DNA of 64,000 bases from Clostridium sp. KNHs214 (GTDB lineage: Bacteria; Bacillota; Clostridia; Clostridiales; Clostridiaceae), in the NCBI RefSeq assembly GCF_000744935.1, contig NZ_JQMW01000011.1:558001-622000 (forward strand), given 5' to 3'. Positions within the stretch are counted from its first letter, which is position 1. Each line of letters opens with the position of its first letter. Below are positions 25,832-35,164 of the stretch, one piece after another. The notes beneath the pieces are model-generated. The model was given only the letters and a program-made list of their open reading frames with translations, did not search any database and was not told the DNA's origin. The position numbers and the translations under genes are program-made.

Positions 25832-26809
25832 ATGATAGAAGTTGAAGCCTTAAGTAAAAGTTTTAAGGTTGTAAAGAGAAAGGCTGGCATTGGTGCAGCA
25901 GTAAAATCCTTATTTAAACCCCAATATTCCACAGTTCAAGCCTTAAAAGACGTTTCATTTAAAATTAATCAAGGTGAAATCGTTGGATACATTGGCCCTA
26001 ACGGGGCTGGCAAGTCTACTACTATTAAAATTATCAGTGGTATTTTAGTTCCTGACAGCGGCAAGTGCAATATACTTGGATACACTCCATGGAAAAACAG
26101 AGTAAATCACGTTAAAAACATAGGTGTAGTATTTGGTCAGCGTTCCCAGCTTTGGTGGGATGTACCTGTAATCGATTCATATAATTTATTAAAGGATATT
26201 TACAAAGTTCCTGATAAAGAATTCAAAGATAATCTTGAATTATTAACATCCACATTAGACTTATCCACATTACTTTCAACTCCTGTACGACAATTAAGTC
26301 TTGGACAAAGAATGAGGTGCGAAATTGGGGCATCCTTACTCCATAGTCCAAAGATATTATTTCTAGATGAACCAACCATAGGCCTTGACGCCGTTTCCAA
26401 AATTGCCGTTAGAAATTTCGTGAAAACTATAAATAAGGAGAAAAAAGTCACTGTTATATTAACAACTCATGACATGAATGATATTGAAGCTTTAGCTGAG
26501 CGAATAATACTAATTGGCAAAGGAAAACTCCTGCTAGACGGCACACTCACTGAATTAAAAAATAAATTCGCAACTCATAAAATATTAAAAGTTGATTTTA
26601 CTGAAAATCACGAAAATATACATATTGATGGTACAACTGTTATTTGTAGTTCTAAAGAAAGCATTACTTTATCCGTAGACTTAGAAAAAATAAAGGTATC
26701 AGAAGCCATAGGCCTACTATCAAATAAATTAGACATTATTGATGTTTCTGTAGAGAGTCGTCCAATTGATGAAATAATAGTAGATTTATACAAGGAGTAT
26801 CAGATATGA
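25832..26809 (+). CDS. ABC transporter ATP-binding protein (COG4586 type)
   Basis: 325 residues starting behind AAAGGAGG. Walker A is YIGPNGAGKSTTIK near residue 58, the Q-loop region reads GVVFGQRSQLWWDVP, the ABC signature is QLSLGQRMRCEIG near 155, and Walker B is ILFLDEPTIGLD. The C-terminal 100 residues form the extra domain seen in exporter ATPases of the NatA/DrrA class. The sequence GQRSQLWWDVPV is typical of the COG4586 group that pairs with COG4587 and COG3694 permeases, the two downstream genes. The exported substrate of this group is not known. It overlaps the next gene by 4 bases (ATGA), so the two are translationally coupled. Confidence 0.92.
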   Translation: MIEVEALSKSFKVVKRKAGIGAAVKSLFKPQYSTVQALKDVSFKINQGEIVGYIGPNGAGKSTTIKIISGILVPDSGKCNILGYTPWKNRVNHVKNIGVVFGQRSQLWWDVPVIDSYNLLKDIYKVPDKEFKDNLELLTSTLDLSTLLSTPVRQLSLGQRMRCEIGASLLHSPKILFLDEPTIGLDAVSKIAVRNFVKTINKEKKVTVILTTHDMNDIEALAERIILIGKGKLLLDGTLTELKNKFATHKILKVDFTENHENIHIDGTTVICSSKESITLSVDLEKIKVSEAIGLLSNKLDIIDVSVESRPIDEIIVDLYKEYQI

Positions 26810-27651
26810 ATACTTACTATTCCAATAAAAAAACCCCTGGCTCAAACATGAAAGCATATTACTCATTATTCAAGATGCGATTGCTTAAAGGCCTGCAGTA
26901 TAGGGTGGCAGCTTTAGCTGGAATTTCCACTCAATTTTTTTGGGGATTTATGTACATAATGATTTTTGAAGCTTTCTATAAAGGCAACTCAACAGTTCAG
27001 CCTATATCTTTTAGGGAATTAATACAAGTTATTTGGCTTCAGCAAAGTTTTTTAGTATTTATAATGCTGTGGTATAGAGATAATGAACTTTTAGACCTTA
27101 TAACTAGTGGCAATATAGCTTATGAACTTTGTCGTCCTATTGATTTATACAAGCTTTGGTATTCAAAACTTATTGCTCAAAGATTATCAGGTGCCCTACT
27201 GCGCTGTTTCCCTATAATGATTATAGCAGTTTTTTTACCTTATCCTTATAATTTTTCTCCACCACCAAGTTTTGCATCTTTTATATTATTTTTAATCACT
27301 TTAAGTCTAGGCTTAATTTTAATTGTTGCAATTTCTATGCTAATTTATATTTCAATTTTTTATACAATGTCTTCTACAGGTTCCTTATTAATTTTTGGTG
27401 TATTAGGAGAATTCCTATCTGGACTAGTGATTCCAGTTCCTTTAATGCCAAAAACACTACAAAAGATAGTATATATGCTGCCCTTTAGATATACCTCTGA
27501 CTTACCCTTTAGGATATATGCTGGAAACATTGGTACCAAAGAAGCATTAATTAGCATTGGTGTACAAGTTATTTGGATAACTATTATAGTTGTCCTAGGC
27601 AAATTGTGGATAAAAAAGGCTTTAAAAAGAATAATTGTTCAAGGAGGGTAA
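26806..27651 (+). CDS. ABC-2 type transporter permease (COG4587 type)
   Basis: 281 residues with about six membrane helices. Its ATG overlaps the stop of the ATPase gene, and an AAGGAG site lies 8 bases upstream inside that gene. Sequence features of the family include LQYRVAALAGISTQFFWGFMYIMIFEAFY near the start, LWYRDNELLDLITSGNIAYELCRPIDLYKLWYSKLIAQRLSGALLRCFP in the middle, and LPFRYTSDLPFRIYAGN near residue 225. It forms the membrane channel together with the next gene product. No substrate can be named. Confidence 0.9.
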   Translation: MNTYYSNKKTPGSNMKAYYSLFKMRLLKGLQYRVAALAGISTQFFWGFMYIMIFEAFYKGNSTVQPISFRELIQVIWLQQSFLVFIMLWYRDNELLDLITSGNIAYELCRPIDLYKLWYSKLIAQRLSGALLRCFPIMIIAVFLPYPYNFSPPPSFASFILFLITLSLGLILIVAISMLIYISIFYTMSSTGSLLIFGVLGEFLSGLVIPVPLMPKTLQKIVYMLPFRYTSDLPFRIYAGNIGTKEALISIGVQVIWITIIVVLGKLWIKKALKRIIVQGG

Positions 27652-27736
27652 ATTATTTGGGATAGGTATAATCCCTTTTTATATTATTTCTCTATTAAAT
27701 CCTTATGAAAAAATAGTTAATTCAAGGAGGGAATAT

Positions 27737-28519
27737 ATGAAACTATATTTTAGATATATGAGTATACTTTTAAAAAGTCAAATGGAGTATAGAACTTCCT
27801 TTATTCTACTCTCCATTGGACAGTTTTTTGTACCTTTTGTTGTTTTTATATCCATGGTTTTACTTTTTCAAAGATTTCCAAACATAGGAGGATGGTCGCT
27901 TTATGAAGTTGCTTTATGCTATTCAGTAATTCATCTAGCATTTTCATTAAGTGAATGCTTTGCTAGGGGATTTGACTCATTTTCCTCTTTAATTATTAAT
28001 GGTGATTTCGATAGAATTTTAGTTAGACCTCGCATAGCAATGCTTCAAGTACTTGGATCAAAGTTTGAATTCACAAGAATAGGTAGACTGGCTCAAAGCA
28101 TTATAGTATTGTTTTTTTCATTGACACACCTTAATGTATACTGGAGTCCCTATAAAATAATCACTCTAATATTAATGGTCATAAGCGGAATATTCATCTT
28201 TACAGGCATATTCATGCTCGGTGCTACCTTGTGTTTTTGGACTGTTGAAGGCTTGGAAGTTATAAATATTTTTACAGATGGGGGCAGGGAAATGGCACAA
28301 TATCCCTTAAGCATTTATAAAGACTGGGTGCGAAAATTCTTTACCTTTGTCATTCCCTTTGGCACAGTAAACTATCTACCTCTAATGTTTATTTTAGATA
28401 AAGTAGAAGGAAATAATGTTTTATACATGTTAACCCCTTTATTTGGCATATTGTTTATAATTCCCTGCATCTTAATATGGAGTTTTGGTGTTAAGCATTA
28501 TAAGTCAACAGGTTCATAA
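27737..28519 (+). CDS. ABC-2 type transporter permease (COG3694 type)
   Basis: 260 residues from ATG 27737, directly behind AAGGAGG; the frame is open upstream to 27635 but without a proper site. About six membrane helices. It carries the pattern of the second permease of this three-gene system: MEYRTSFILLSIGQFFVPFVVFISMVLLF, YEVALCYSVIHLAFSLSECFARGFDSFSSLIINGDFDRILVRPR, and AQYPLSIYKDWVRKFFTFVIPFGTVNYLP near the end. It is the last gene of the ABC operon, 85 bp after the first permease gene. The heterodimeric permease pair with a single ATPase suggests an exporter. Confidence 0.9.
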   Translation: MKLYFRYMSILLKSQMEYRTSFILLSIGQFFVPFVVFISMVLLFQRFPNIGGWSLYEVALCYSVIHLAFSLSECFARGFDSFSSLIINGDFDRILVRPRIAMLQVLGSKFEFTRIGRLAQSIIVLFFSLTHLNVYWSPYKIITLILMVISGIFIFTGIFMLGATLCFWTVEGLEVINIFTDGGREMAQYPLSIYKDWVRKFFTFVIPFGTVNYLPLMFILDKVEGNNVLYMLTPLFGILFIIPCILIWSFGVKHYKSTGS

Positions 28520-28634
28520 ATAATACTTAGGAACTATTAATAATAAGCAACTACATCCTTATTAGATACACCATGACCTAATAATAAGCATATAGTAATT
28601 ATTGTAAACAATAAAATAAGAGGTAATATAAATT

Positions 28635-29420
28635 ATGCTAAATGTTCCTTACTGCTATAATTGTCCTTGCTCTTTAATGTTTCCTTATTATTTCATGTGT
28701 CCTTATTATTCCATGTGCCATGAACGTTACAACAAAAAAATAAATTTACAATATGATTTTTCTAAACACAATATTAATGAACAAAATACTTTATTAAAGA
28801 ATAGTTCGAAAGATTACTTTGCAAAAGTTAATTTGCAAAATCAAACTATTGATCCAGAAACATTTAAAATATCCTATCCATTTCTAGAAAATTATGAACC
28901 TGGTGAAATAAAAGATATAATTAATAATGAAATAACTAATAAAGTTTTAGATTTATTTAAAGATCAGGTTCTTATACCAGGAAAAATAGATTTTGCAGAA
29001 ATTATAAGTTTTTATGAAGTGCCTTTAAATGATAAGGGACTTCTGAGTATTTTATTTGGAATATATACCTATGTAAAAAAAGCTGCTCATGGGTTTACTA
29101 AATATTCATCCATAACCATAGATATTAAAACAGGAAAAGTATATGATTTTGGTGATTTATTCAATCCTAAGTTTTACTATAAACCACTTTTAGATGAGTT
29201 AGCTAAAGAATATATAATTAAAAATAATGTACAACTACTTACTGAATATAATGGAGTACAACCAAACCAAGAGTTTTACTTAACTCCAACCTCTCTAGTA
29301 ATGTACTATCAAGTTTATGAATATACACCTTATGCATACGGATTGTTTAAAATAGAAATTCCTTATGAAAAAATTAAAACTATACTCTCTCCTGTAAGCC
29401 CTATACAAAGACTTTTATAA
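28635..29420 (+). CDS. DUF3298/DUF4163-like protein with Cys-rich N-terminus
   Basis: 261 residues from ATG 28635 with TAAGAGG upstream. The first 30 residues are odd: Cys at 7, 10, 12, 22 and 28 among Tyr, Phe and Pro, with no signal peptide. From about residue 62 the protein resembles the DUF4163 plus DUF3298 pair found in RsiV and spore-former proteins: YPFLENYEPGEIKDIINNEI, a central KYSSITIDIKTGKVYDFGDLF, and EFYLTPTSLVMYYQVYEYTPYAYGLFKIEIPYEKI at the end. Such domains are usually extracellular, which does not fit the missing signal. Function unknown. It sits 115 bp after the ABC operon and ends at a terminator. Confidence 0.75.
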   Translation: MLNVPYCYNCPCSLMFPYYFMCPYYSMCHERYNKKINLQYDFSKHNINEQNTLLKNSSKDYFAKVNLQNQTIDPETFKISYPFLENYEPGEIKDIINNEITNKVLDLFKDQVLIPGKIDFAEIISFYEVPLNDKGLLSILFGIYTYVKKAAHGFTKYSSITIDIKTGKVYDFGDLFNPKFYYKPLLDELAKEYIIKNNVQLLTEYNGVQPNQEFYLTPTSLVMYYQVYEYTPYAYGLFKIEIPYEKIKTILSPVSPIQRLL

Positions 29421-29438
29421 AACTTAGTAATACAAATA

Positions 29439-29471
29439 GCAAGAGGTCTATAAAATCGCAAAACCTCTTGC
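29439..29471. terminator. Bidirectional terminator
   Basis: GCAAGAGGT / ACCTCTTGC stem between the convergent DUF3298 gene and the antiporter gene. Confidence 0.75.
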
Positions 29472-30437
29472 TTCATTAATACAAGATAAGCAAAAGAAGG
29501 GAAAAACTATTTTACACTTTTAGATATTTCCAAAAGCACCTTATTATCTCCAGCCAACATGATTAAATCACCCTCTTTTAGTACTGTTGCACCGCTAGGT
29601 GTTATTAACTTACCATTTCTTTTTATAACAACAATTAATATATTACTGGGAATATCTAAATCCATTATAGCTTTTCCTGCCATGTTACTAGATCTCAAAA
29701 TTTCCATTTCTAATAATTCTGCCTGAATTTCTCCTGAATAATCTGTAAAAGTCTTAAGTACTGCTTCTTCTTCCCCAACCAATTTAAGTTTCTTTGCAAT
29801 AGGAATAAAAAATGTTCCCTGAATCATAACTGAAACTAACGCTACAAAAAATACAATATTAAATATCTCATCCGCCACAGCAATTCCAGCAGTTAAAGGA
29901 TATGTAGCAAAAACGATGGAAGCTGCTCCACGAAATCCAACCCATGAAACAAGAAGTTGTTCCTTAACGGATCTTTTGAAAAATGTTAAAACACAAAATA
30001 CCACCAGCGGCCGCGCCACAAAAATAATAAAAAGCGCAGTACCAATACCCGTCAAAGCTACATTGGGTAATTTTGATGGAAATACTAACAAACCCAAAGT
30101 GAAGAATAATAGAATTTGCATAAGCCACGATAATCCATCAAAATAATGAACTAAACTGTTTTTATGTACAAGTTTGCTGTTTCCTAGAATCAAACCTGTT
30201 ATATAAACAGATAAAAAACCGTTTCCTTTAAACAAATTAGCAATAGAATAAGATAGCAATACTATTCCAATTACGAGAATTGAATATAGCCCATCAATAT
30301 CAAGTTTTATATGATTTATAAGCCAACTGCCAACTTTGCCTACAAGAATACCAATTAATGCACCAAATAAAATTTGGGTTAAAAGAAGTAATGCTATATT
30401 TTGTACATCACCGATAATTAGTCCTACAAAAATAGTA

Positions 30438-30468
30438 GTTAACATATATGCCATTGGATCATTAGACC
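30438..30468. repeat. 31-bp direct repeat, copy 1
   Basis: Identical to 30505-30535; the two starts are 67 bp apart. The 36 bp between them end in AAAGTTT and begin near AAACTT, a short inverted repeat. Confidence 0.9.
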
Positions 30469-30504
30469 TTAAACTTAGATACCCTGGAATAGAACTTAAA
30501 GTTT

Positions 30505-30535
30505 GTTAACATATATGCCATTGGATCATTAGACC
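30505..30535. repeat. 31-bp direct repeat, copy 2
   Basis: Second copy of the repeat within the antiporter gene; it encodes the same NDPMAYMLT segment as copy 1. Confidence 0.9.
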
Positions 30536-31061
30536 CACTTTCCATCTCAAGCATTGACGCTAGATTATTCTTAAGGTTAAGCTTCTTTGAGCGAAGTATA
30601 GAAAACACTGATGCAGCATCTGTAGATGAAATAATTGAGCCTAATAGCATACTCTCTAGAAAATCAAACTTAAGAACAAAATACGCAAAAATTCCTATTA
30701 AAAACGCCGTAATCACAACACCTACTGTAGCAAGAACTGCTGAAGCGAAAGCAACTGGCTTTGCAGCTTTCCAACTTGTACCCAGACCTCCGTAAAACAT
30801 TATAAATATTAAACCCATATTAGATATATTTTTTGCTAACTCTGAATTATCAAAGTAAATTCCTCCAAGCCCATCTGAACCCATTAGCATTCCTATGGCA
30901 AGAAAAACAATTAACGTAGGTATACCAAATCTATACAGCACTTTACTAGAAAGTGCACAAACAATTAAAATTGTTGCTGCTAAAAGTAAAATATACATCC
31001 AATCCCTCCAATAAAATGCGCCCTCAAGGTGATTATTATGAAGCAACCATACCATTAAAAG

Positions 31062-31835
31062 TTACCATTGAAATTTTGAATAAATGTTCATTTTTTCTCC
31101 TCTTGCAAATCCTACTAAAGTTATATTTAACTTCCTTGCCAACTCAACAGAAAGACTAGTAGGAGCAGACCTAGAAACTAATGCTGGAATACCCCTCTTA
31201 GCTATTTTTATTAACATCTCTGATGATATCCTGCCTGATGATAAAACTAGCTTATCTGATAAGTCTATATCATCCATTAAGGCTCTGCCAAGTAGCTTGT
31301 CTAAAGCATTATGCCTTCCAATATCTTCTTCAAACATTATTATTCTAGACCTGTTGCACAAAGCACAACTATGTACTCCCCCTGTATCTAAAAACAATTG
31401 TGATTTATTGTTAAATTCTTTTACTAAAGATTTTATTTCCTCTATTTTAATATCTAGCGGTGTCTCTATCTTCTTAGATTTAAAGGAATCTAATACATTA
31501 TTAAAGGATGTTCCCTTACAGCCACCTGAAGTTATGGTTCTTTTCCCTTGGACCGCGTCATTTAGAGACCTTTCCTTATTTAAATATACATATACAACGC
31601 CTTTTTCTTCATGGAGCTGAATCCTTTCCACCTCAGAAATATTGTAAATAAATCCTTCAGAATATAAAAATCCTAATGTAAGTTCTTTAAGTGATTTTGG
31701 GCTGCATAAAAGAGTTATAATCTCTTTATCATTTAAATATATAGTAAAGGGATATTCTATTATAAGAATATCCTCTTCCTTTGAAATACTGTCATCTTTT
31801 ACTCTTAATATATCGATACTTTTAGTAGATTTCAT
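31062..31835 (-). CDS. fdhD: Formate dehydrogenase accessory sulfurtransferase FdhD
   Basis: 257 residues behind TAGGAGC. FdhD moves sulfur from a cysteine desulfurase to the Mo/W-bis-PGD cofactor, a step needed for active formate dehydrogenase. Family motifs: YPFTIYLNDKEI, ELTLGFLYSEGFI near residue 50, TITSGGCKGTSF near 95, DTGGVHSCALCNRS near 145, and EDIGRHNALDKLLG near 168. In E. coli the sulfur-carrying loop is CxxC; here it has one Cys (GGCKG). It follows mobA by 12 bp at the end of the hyl-fdhF operon and so serves the enzyme encoded there. Confidence 0.93.
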   Translation of the reverse strand: MKSTKSIDILRVKDDSISKEEDILIIEYPFTIYLNDKEIITLLCSPKSLKELTLGFLYSEGFIYNISEVERIQLHEEKGVVYVYLNKERSLNDAVQGKRTITSGGCKGTSFNNVLDSFKSKKIETPLDIKIEEIKSLVKEFNNKSQLFLDTGGVHSCALCNRSRIIMFEEDIGRHNALDKLLGRALMDDIDLSDKLVLSSGRISSEMLIKIAKRGIPALVSRSAPTSLSVELARKLNITLVGFARGEKMNIYSKFQW

Positions 31836-31847
31836 ATTGTTTTGCTC

Positions 31848-32450
31848 CTATATATACCCATACTTTTCTAGATAAGAATTCAAATCTTCTTTAGTGTTTA
31901 AATTTAAAAACATATCCCAGTTTGGGCTAAATTCTCGTGCTTTCTTTTCTTCTACATAATGAATTCTCAAATTCTTTAGCAATGAATTTATTGATCTCCT
32001 ATTGAATAATAAATGTTTCTCTATATCATCTACTATTTCCTTAGAATAAAATCCACTAAAAGGCTCAATCCAGTCCCCAAAATTAGTTACACAACCATCT
32101 ATGTCCTGATTTTCAATAGATTTTTTCATATATCTTATATAATCCATATTGATATTGGGCATATCACAGGCAACCACAAGAGCATACTTAGATGAAGACT
32201 CCTTAAGCCCTGCATGGATACCACCTAAAGGTCCCTTGCCTTCAATTTTGTCATGAGTTATCTTATTACTAAGACCTATATAACATTGAGGTTTGTTAGT
32301 TACAATGATAATTTCCCCAAATTCTTCTCTTAATTTGTGAACAATAGAATCCATAAGCCTTCTCTTATCAATCTTTAAAAATTGCTTATCAAAGCCCATT
32401 CTAGAACTTTTACCACCAGCAAGTATTATAGCCGTACCAAATTTATTCAT
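31848..32450 (-). CDS. mobA: Molybdenum cofactor guanylyltransferase
   Basis: 200 residues from ATG 32450 behind AGGGTGAT; a GTG at 32459 lies in that site. The nucleotide-binding start is AIILAGGKSSRMGFDKQFLKI, the consensus LAGG-x-S-x-RMG-x-DK, followed by GPLGGIHAGL and ALVVACDMPNI with the metal-binding Asp. MobA attaches GMP to molybdopterin to make the guanine dinucleotide cofactor used by formate dehydrogenases. Its start lies within a few bases of the fdhF stop (32456), and fdhD follows, forming a compact cofactor-assembly tail to the operon. Confidence 0.93.
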   Translation of the reverse strand: MNKFGTAIILAGGKSSRMGFDKQFLKIDKRRLMDSIVHKLREEFGEIIIVTNKPQCYIGLSNKITHDKIEGKGPLGGIHAGLKESSSKYALVVACDMPNINMDYIRYMKKSIENQDIDGCVTNFGDWIEPFSGFYSKEIVDDIEKHLLFNRRSINSLLKNLRIHYVEEKKAREFSPNWDMFLNLNTKEDLNSYLEKYGYI

Positions 32451-32455
32451 AATAA

Positions 32456-35143
32456 TCACCCTACCTGTATCTTTTCCATTTTCACTGCCGCTACCTTTAA
32501 TTCAGGTATTTTAGCTATTGGATCTAATGCAGTATTAGTAAGATAATTGGCTGCAGCTTCTGCAAAGTGGAAAGGCATGAATAACACATCCTCATCTATG
32601 GTATCCGTAACTTTTGCAGCTACTTCAACTTCTCCACGTCTAGATGTTAATTTCACAATTTCACCATCTACTATACCCATTTTATTGGCATTAATTTCAT
32701 TGATCTCAACATAGCTACTAGGAGCCTTCTGATTAAGTCCCTCTACTCTACCAGTCATAGTTCTAGTGTGATAATGATATAATATTCTTCCCGTCATAAA
32801 TACAAATGGATATTCCTTATCTGGCATTTCTGCACTATCTACTTGTTCCGCTGGCATAAATAATCCTTTACCTCTAGCAATAACATCTTTATGAAGATAT
32901 TTTGTACCCTCATGCTTCTTATGCGGACATGGCCATTGTATGCCCATACTGTTTTCTAATCTTCTATACTCTATACCTCCATAAGAAGGTGTAAGAGAAG
33001 CTATTTCATCCATTATTTCTGATGGCTCCAAGTATTTTCTATTATATCCAAGTAAATTCATTATATCCATTAATATTTTCCAATCGGGCTTACAATCTCC
33101 AACTGGCTTTATAGCCTTTCTTACTCTCTGAATTCTTCTTTCTGTATTTGTAAAGGTACCATCTTTTTCTGCAAAAGATGTTGCTGGAAGTACCACGTCA
33201 GCCATCTCACAAGTTTCAGTAAAGAATATATCCTGTACAACTAAACACTCTAAATTATTTAAAGATTTTCTAACATGGTTTATATCCGGGTCTGATACCA
33301 TTGGATTCTCACCCATTATATACATAAATTTAATATTACCCTTTTCAGCAGCACTTAGCATTTCAGAAACAGTAAGACCTACTTTTCTAGATAAAGGCGT
33401 ATTCCATGCTTTTTCAAATTTTTCTGCCACTTCTTCCTTAAATACTTTCTGATATCCTGGAAAATCTGATGGAAGTGCACCCATATCACAAGCACCTTGT
33501 ACATTATTTTGTCCTCTTAAAGGATTTACCCCTGCAGACTCTTTACCTATATTACCACACAATAATGCAAGATTTGATACAGACATTACTCCGTGAGTTC
33601 CGGTGGTATGCTGAGTTATTCCCATGGTATAATATATACCTGCCTTTTCAGCTTCCCCATATATGGTAGCAGCTTTAATTATATCATCAGCATACACTCC
33701 ACATATTTTGCCCACTCTTTCAGGGGTATATTCCTTAACCAATCTTACTAATTCCTCATAATTTTCCGTTCTTTCTTTAATATAAGTTTTATCTTGTAAT
33801 CCTTTTTGTATGATTACATGCATCATACCATTTAATAATGCAATATTGGTTCCTGGTTTAATTTGAAGAAATACATCTGCATAATTAGCTAATTCAATCC
33901 TTCTGGGATCAGCCACTATTAACTTTGCACCATTTTTCTTTACAGCTTGCTTTACATTTGTTCCTATTACTGGATGATTTTCAGTAATATTTGCACCTAT
34001 TACAAATAAGGCATCAGCGCCTAAAATCTCTTCAATACTATTAGTCATAGCTCCACTGCCTAACGTTGTTGCAAGACCTGCAACAGTTGAAGCATGTCAG
34101 AGACGAGCACAGTGATCTACGTTATTAGTACCTATGACAGCCCTAAATAGTTTTTGAAATAAGAAATTTTCTTCATTGGTACAACGAGCTGAAGAAAGTC
34201 CGCCAAAGGCCTCTGAACCATTTTCATCTTTTATTTTTTTAATTTTTGATGCAATTAATCCATAGGCTTCCTCCCATGAAGCTTCTACAAATTTTCCATT
34301 CTTCTTGATTAGTGGAGTATTTAATCTATCCCTATGATTGATAAATTTATATCCAAATTTGCCTTTTACACATAGCAGTCCCTTATTAAGTCCATCAAAT
34401 GCTGGCTCCACGCCTACTACCTTATTATTTTTAACTAACAAATCCATTTGACACCCTACCCCACAATAGGAGCAGGTCGTCCTTACTTTACGAGTTTCCC
34501 AATATCTAAATTTTTCTTTAACCTTAGGTGTTAAAGCCCCCACTGGGCATACTGAAACACAGTTCCCACAGGAAACACATTTAGAATTGTCTAATCCTTG
34601 ATTAAAAGGCGTAGCTACCTTAGTATCAAAGCCTCTATTCTCAAAATTAATAGCATTAGTACCTTGAAGTTCACTGCAAACTCTAACACATAATCCGCAT
34701 AATATACATTTATTTGGATCATAAGTGTAAAATGGATTGGAGTCATCTATTTTTTTATTTCTCTTATCCCCCTTATAGCTGCCATCTACCAGTCCATATT
34801 CATAAGCGTAATTTTGCAACTTACAATTTCCTGATTTATCACAAGTAAGACATTCCATTGGATGGTTTGATAGCAGTAAATCAATGACTTCTCTTCTTGC
34901 CTTAATTACTTTAGGACTTTTAGTATATATAACCATGCCTTCTTGTACCTTTGTAGTACAAGATGTTACAAGCTTTTTCCAGCCTTCCACTTGAACTAAA
35001 CACATTCTACAAGCTCCATAAGCCTCTAATCTCTCGTCGTGACATAAAGTTGGTATTTCTATACCTTCCTTGACGCAAGCTTGAAGAATTGTGCTGTGCT
35101 CTTCTACTTGGTATCTGATACCATTTATGGTCAATTCAATCAT
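32456..35143 (-). CDS. fdhF: Selenocysteine formate dehydrogenase catalytic subunit, NuoG-like N-terminus (FdhF2 type)
   Basis: One gene read through an in-frame UGA at 34097-34099 (Sec349), giving 895 residues from ATG 35143 (AGGAG 9 bases upstream). The N-terminus is a [2Fe-2S] ferredoxin domain (CHDERLEAYGACRMCLVQVEG), then a His/Cys cluster, two [4Fe-4S] motifs (CILCGLCVRVC, CVSCGNCVSVCPVG) and a fourth cluster CSYCGVGC before the molybdopterin domain. The Sec context [30 protein letters not shown] is that of formate dehydrogenases. A SECIS-like hairpin follows the UGA. With the upstream Hyl genes this should be the NAD- and ferredoxin-linked bifurcating formate dehydrogenase described from Clostridium acidurici. 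mobA and fdhD follow. Confidence 0.95.
34067..34085 (-). promoter_or_regulatory. Bacterial SECIS element of fdhF
   Basis: Beginning 11 nt after the UGA on the coding strand: TGTTGCA, loop GGTCT, TGCAACA. A 7-bp stem with a GGU-type loop about 18 nt past the UGA fits the SelB-binding hairpin of bacterial fdhF mRNAs. Confidence 0.8.
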
Positions 35144-35164
35144 GGTATTCATCTCCTGACTTAA

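Larger units (their letters stand above)
29507..30998 (-). pseudogene. CPA1-family cation/proton antiporter with TrkA-C domain, interrupted by a 67-bp partial duplication
   Basis: The protein starts at ATG 30998 behind TTGGAGGGATTGG (MYILLLAATILIVCALSSKVLYRFGIPTLIVFLAIGMLMGSDGLGG) and reads to SGSNDPMAYMLT. A 67-bp insertion then shifts the frame. Reading resumes at the second copy of DPMAYMLT and continues through the membrane domain (TYPLTAG, VGFRGAASIVFA) to a C-terminal TrkA-C-like domain (NILIVVIKRNGKLITPSGATVLKEGDLIMLAGD). Deleting one repeat unit gives a 474-residue CvrA/NhaP2-type protein, normal for the family, which exchanges K+ or Na+ for protons. As it stands, two fragments would be made. 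The direct repeats could allow reversion. Confidence 0.88.

Noticed and set aside
34097-34099. Reading fdhF as two genes or as a nonsense mutant
   Set aside because: The UGA sits at the Sec position, the downstream frame is intact, and a SECIS-like hairpin follows.
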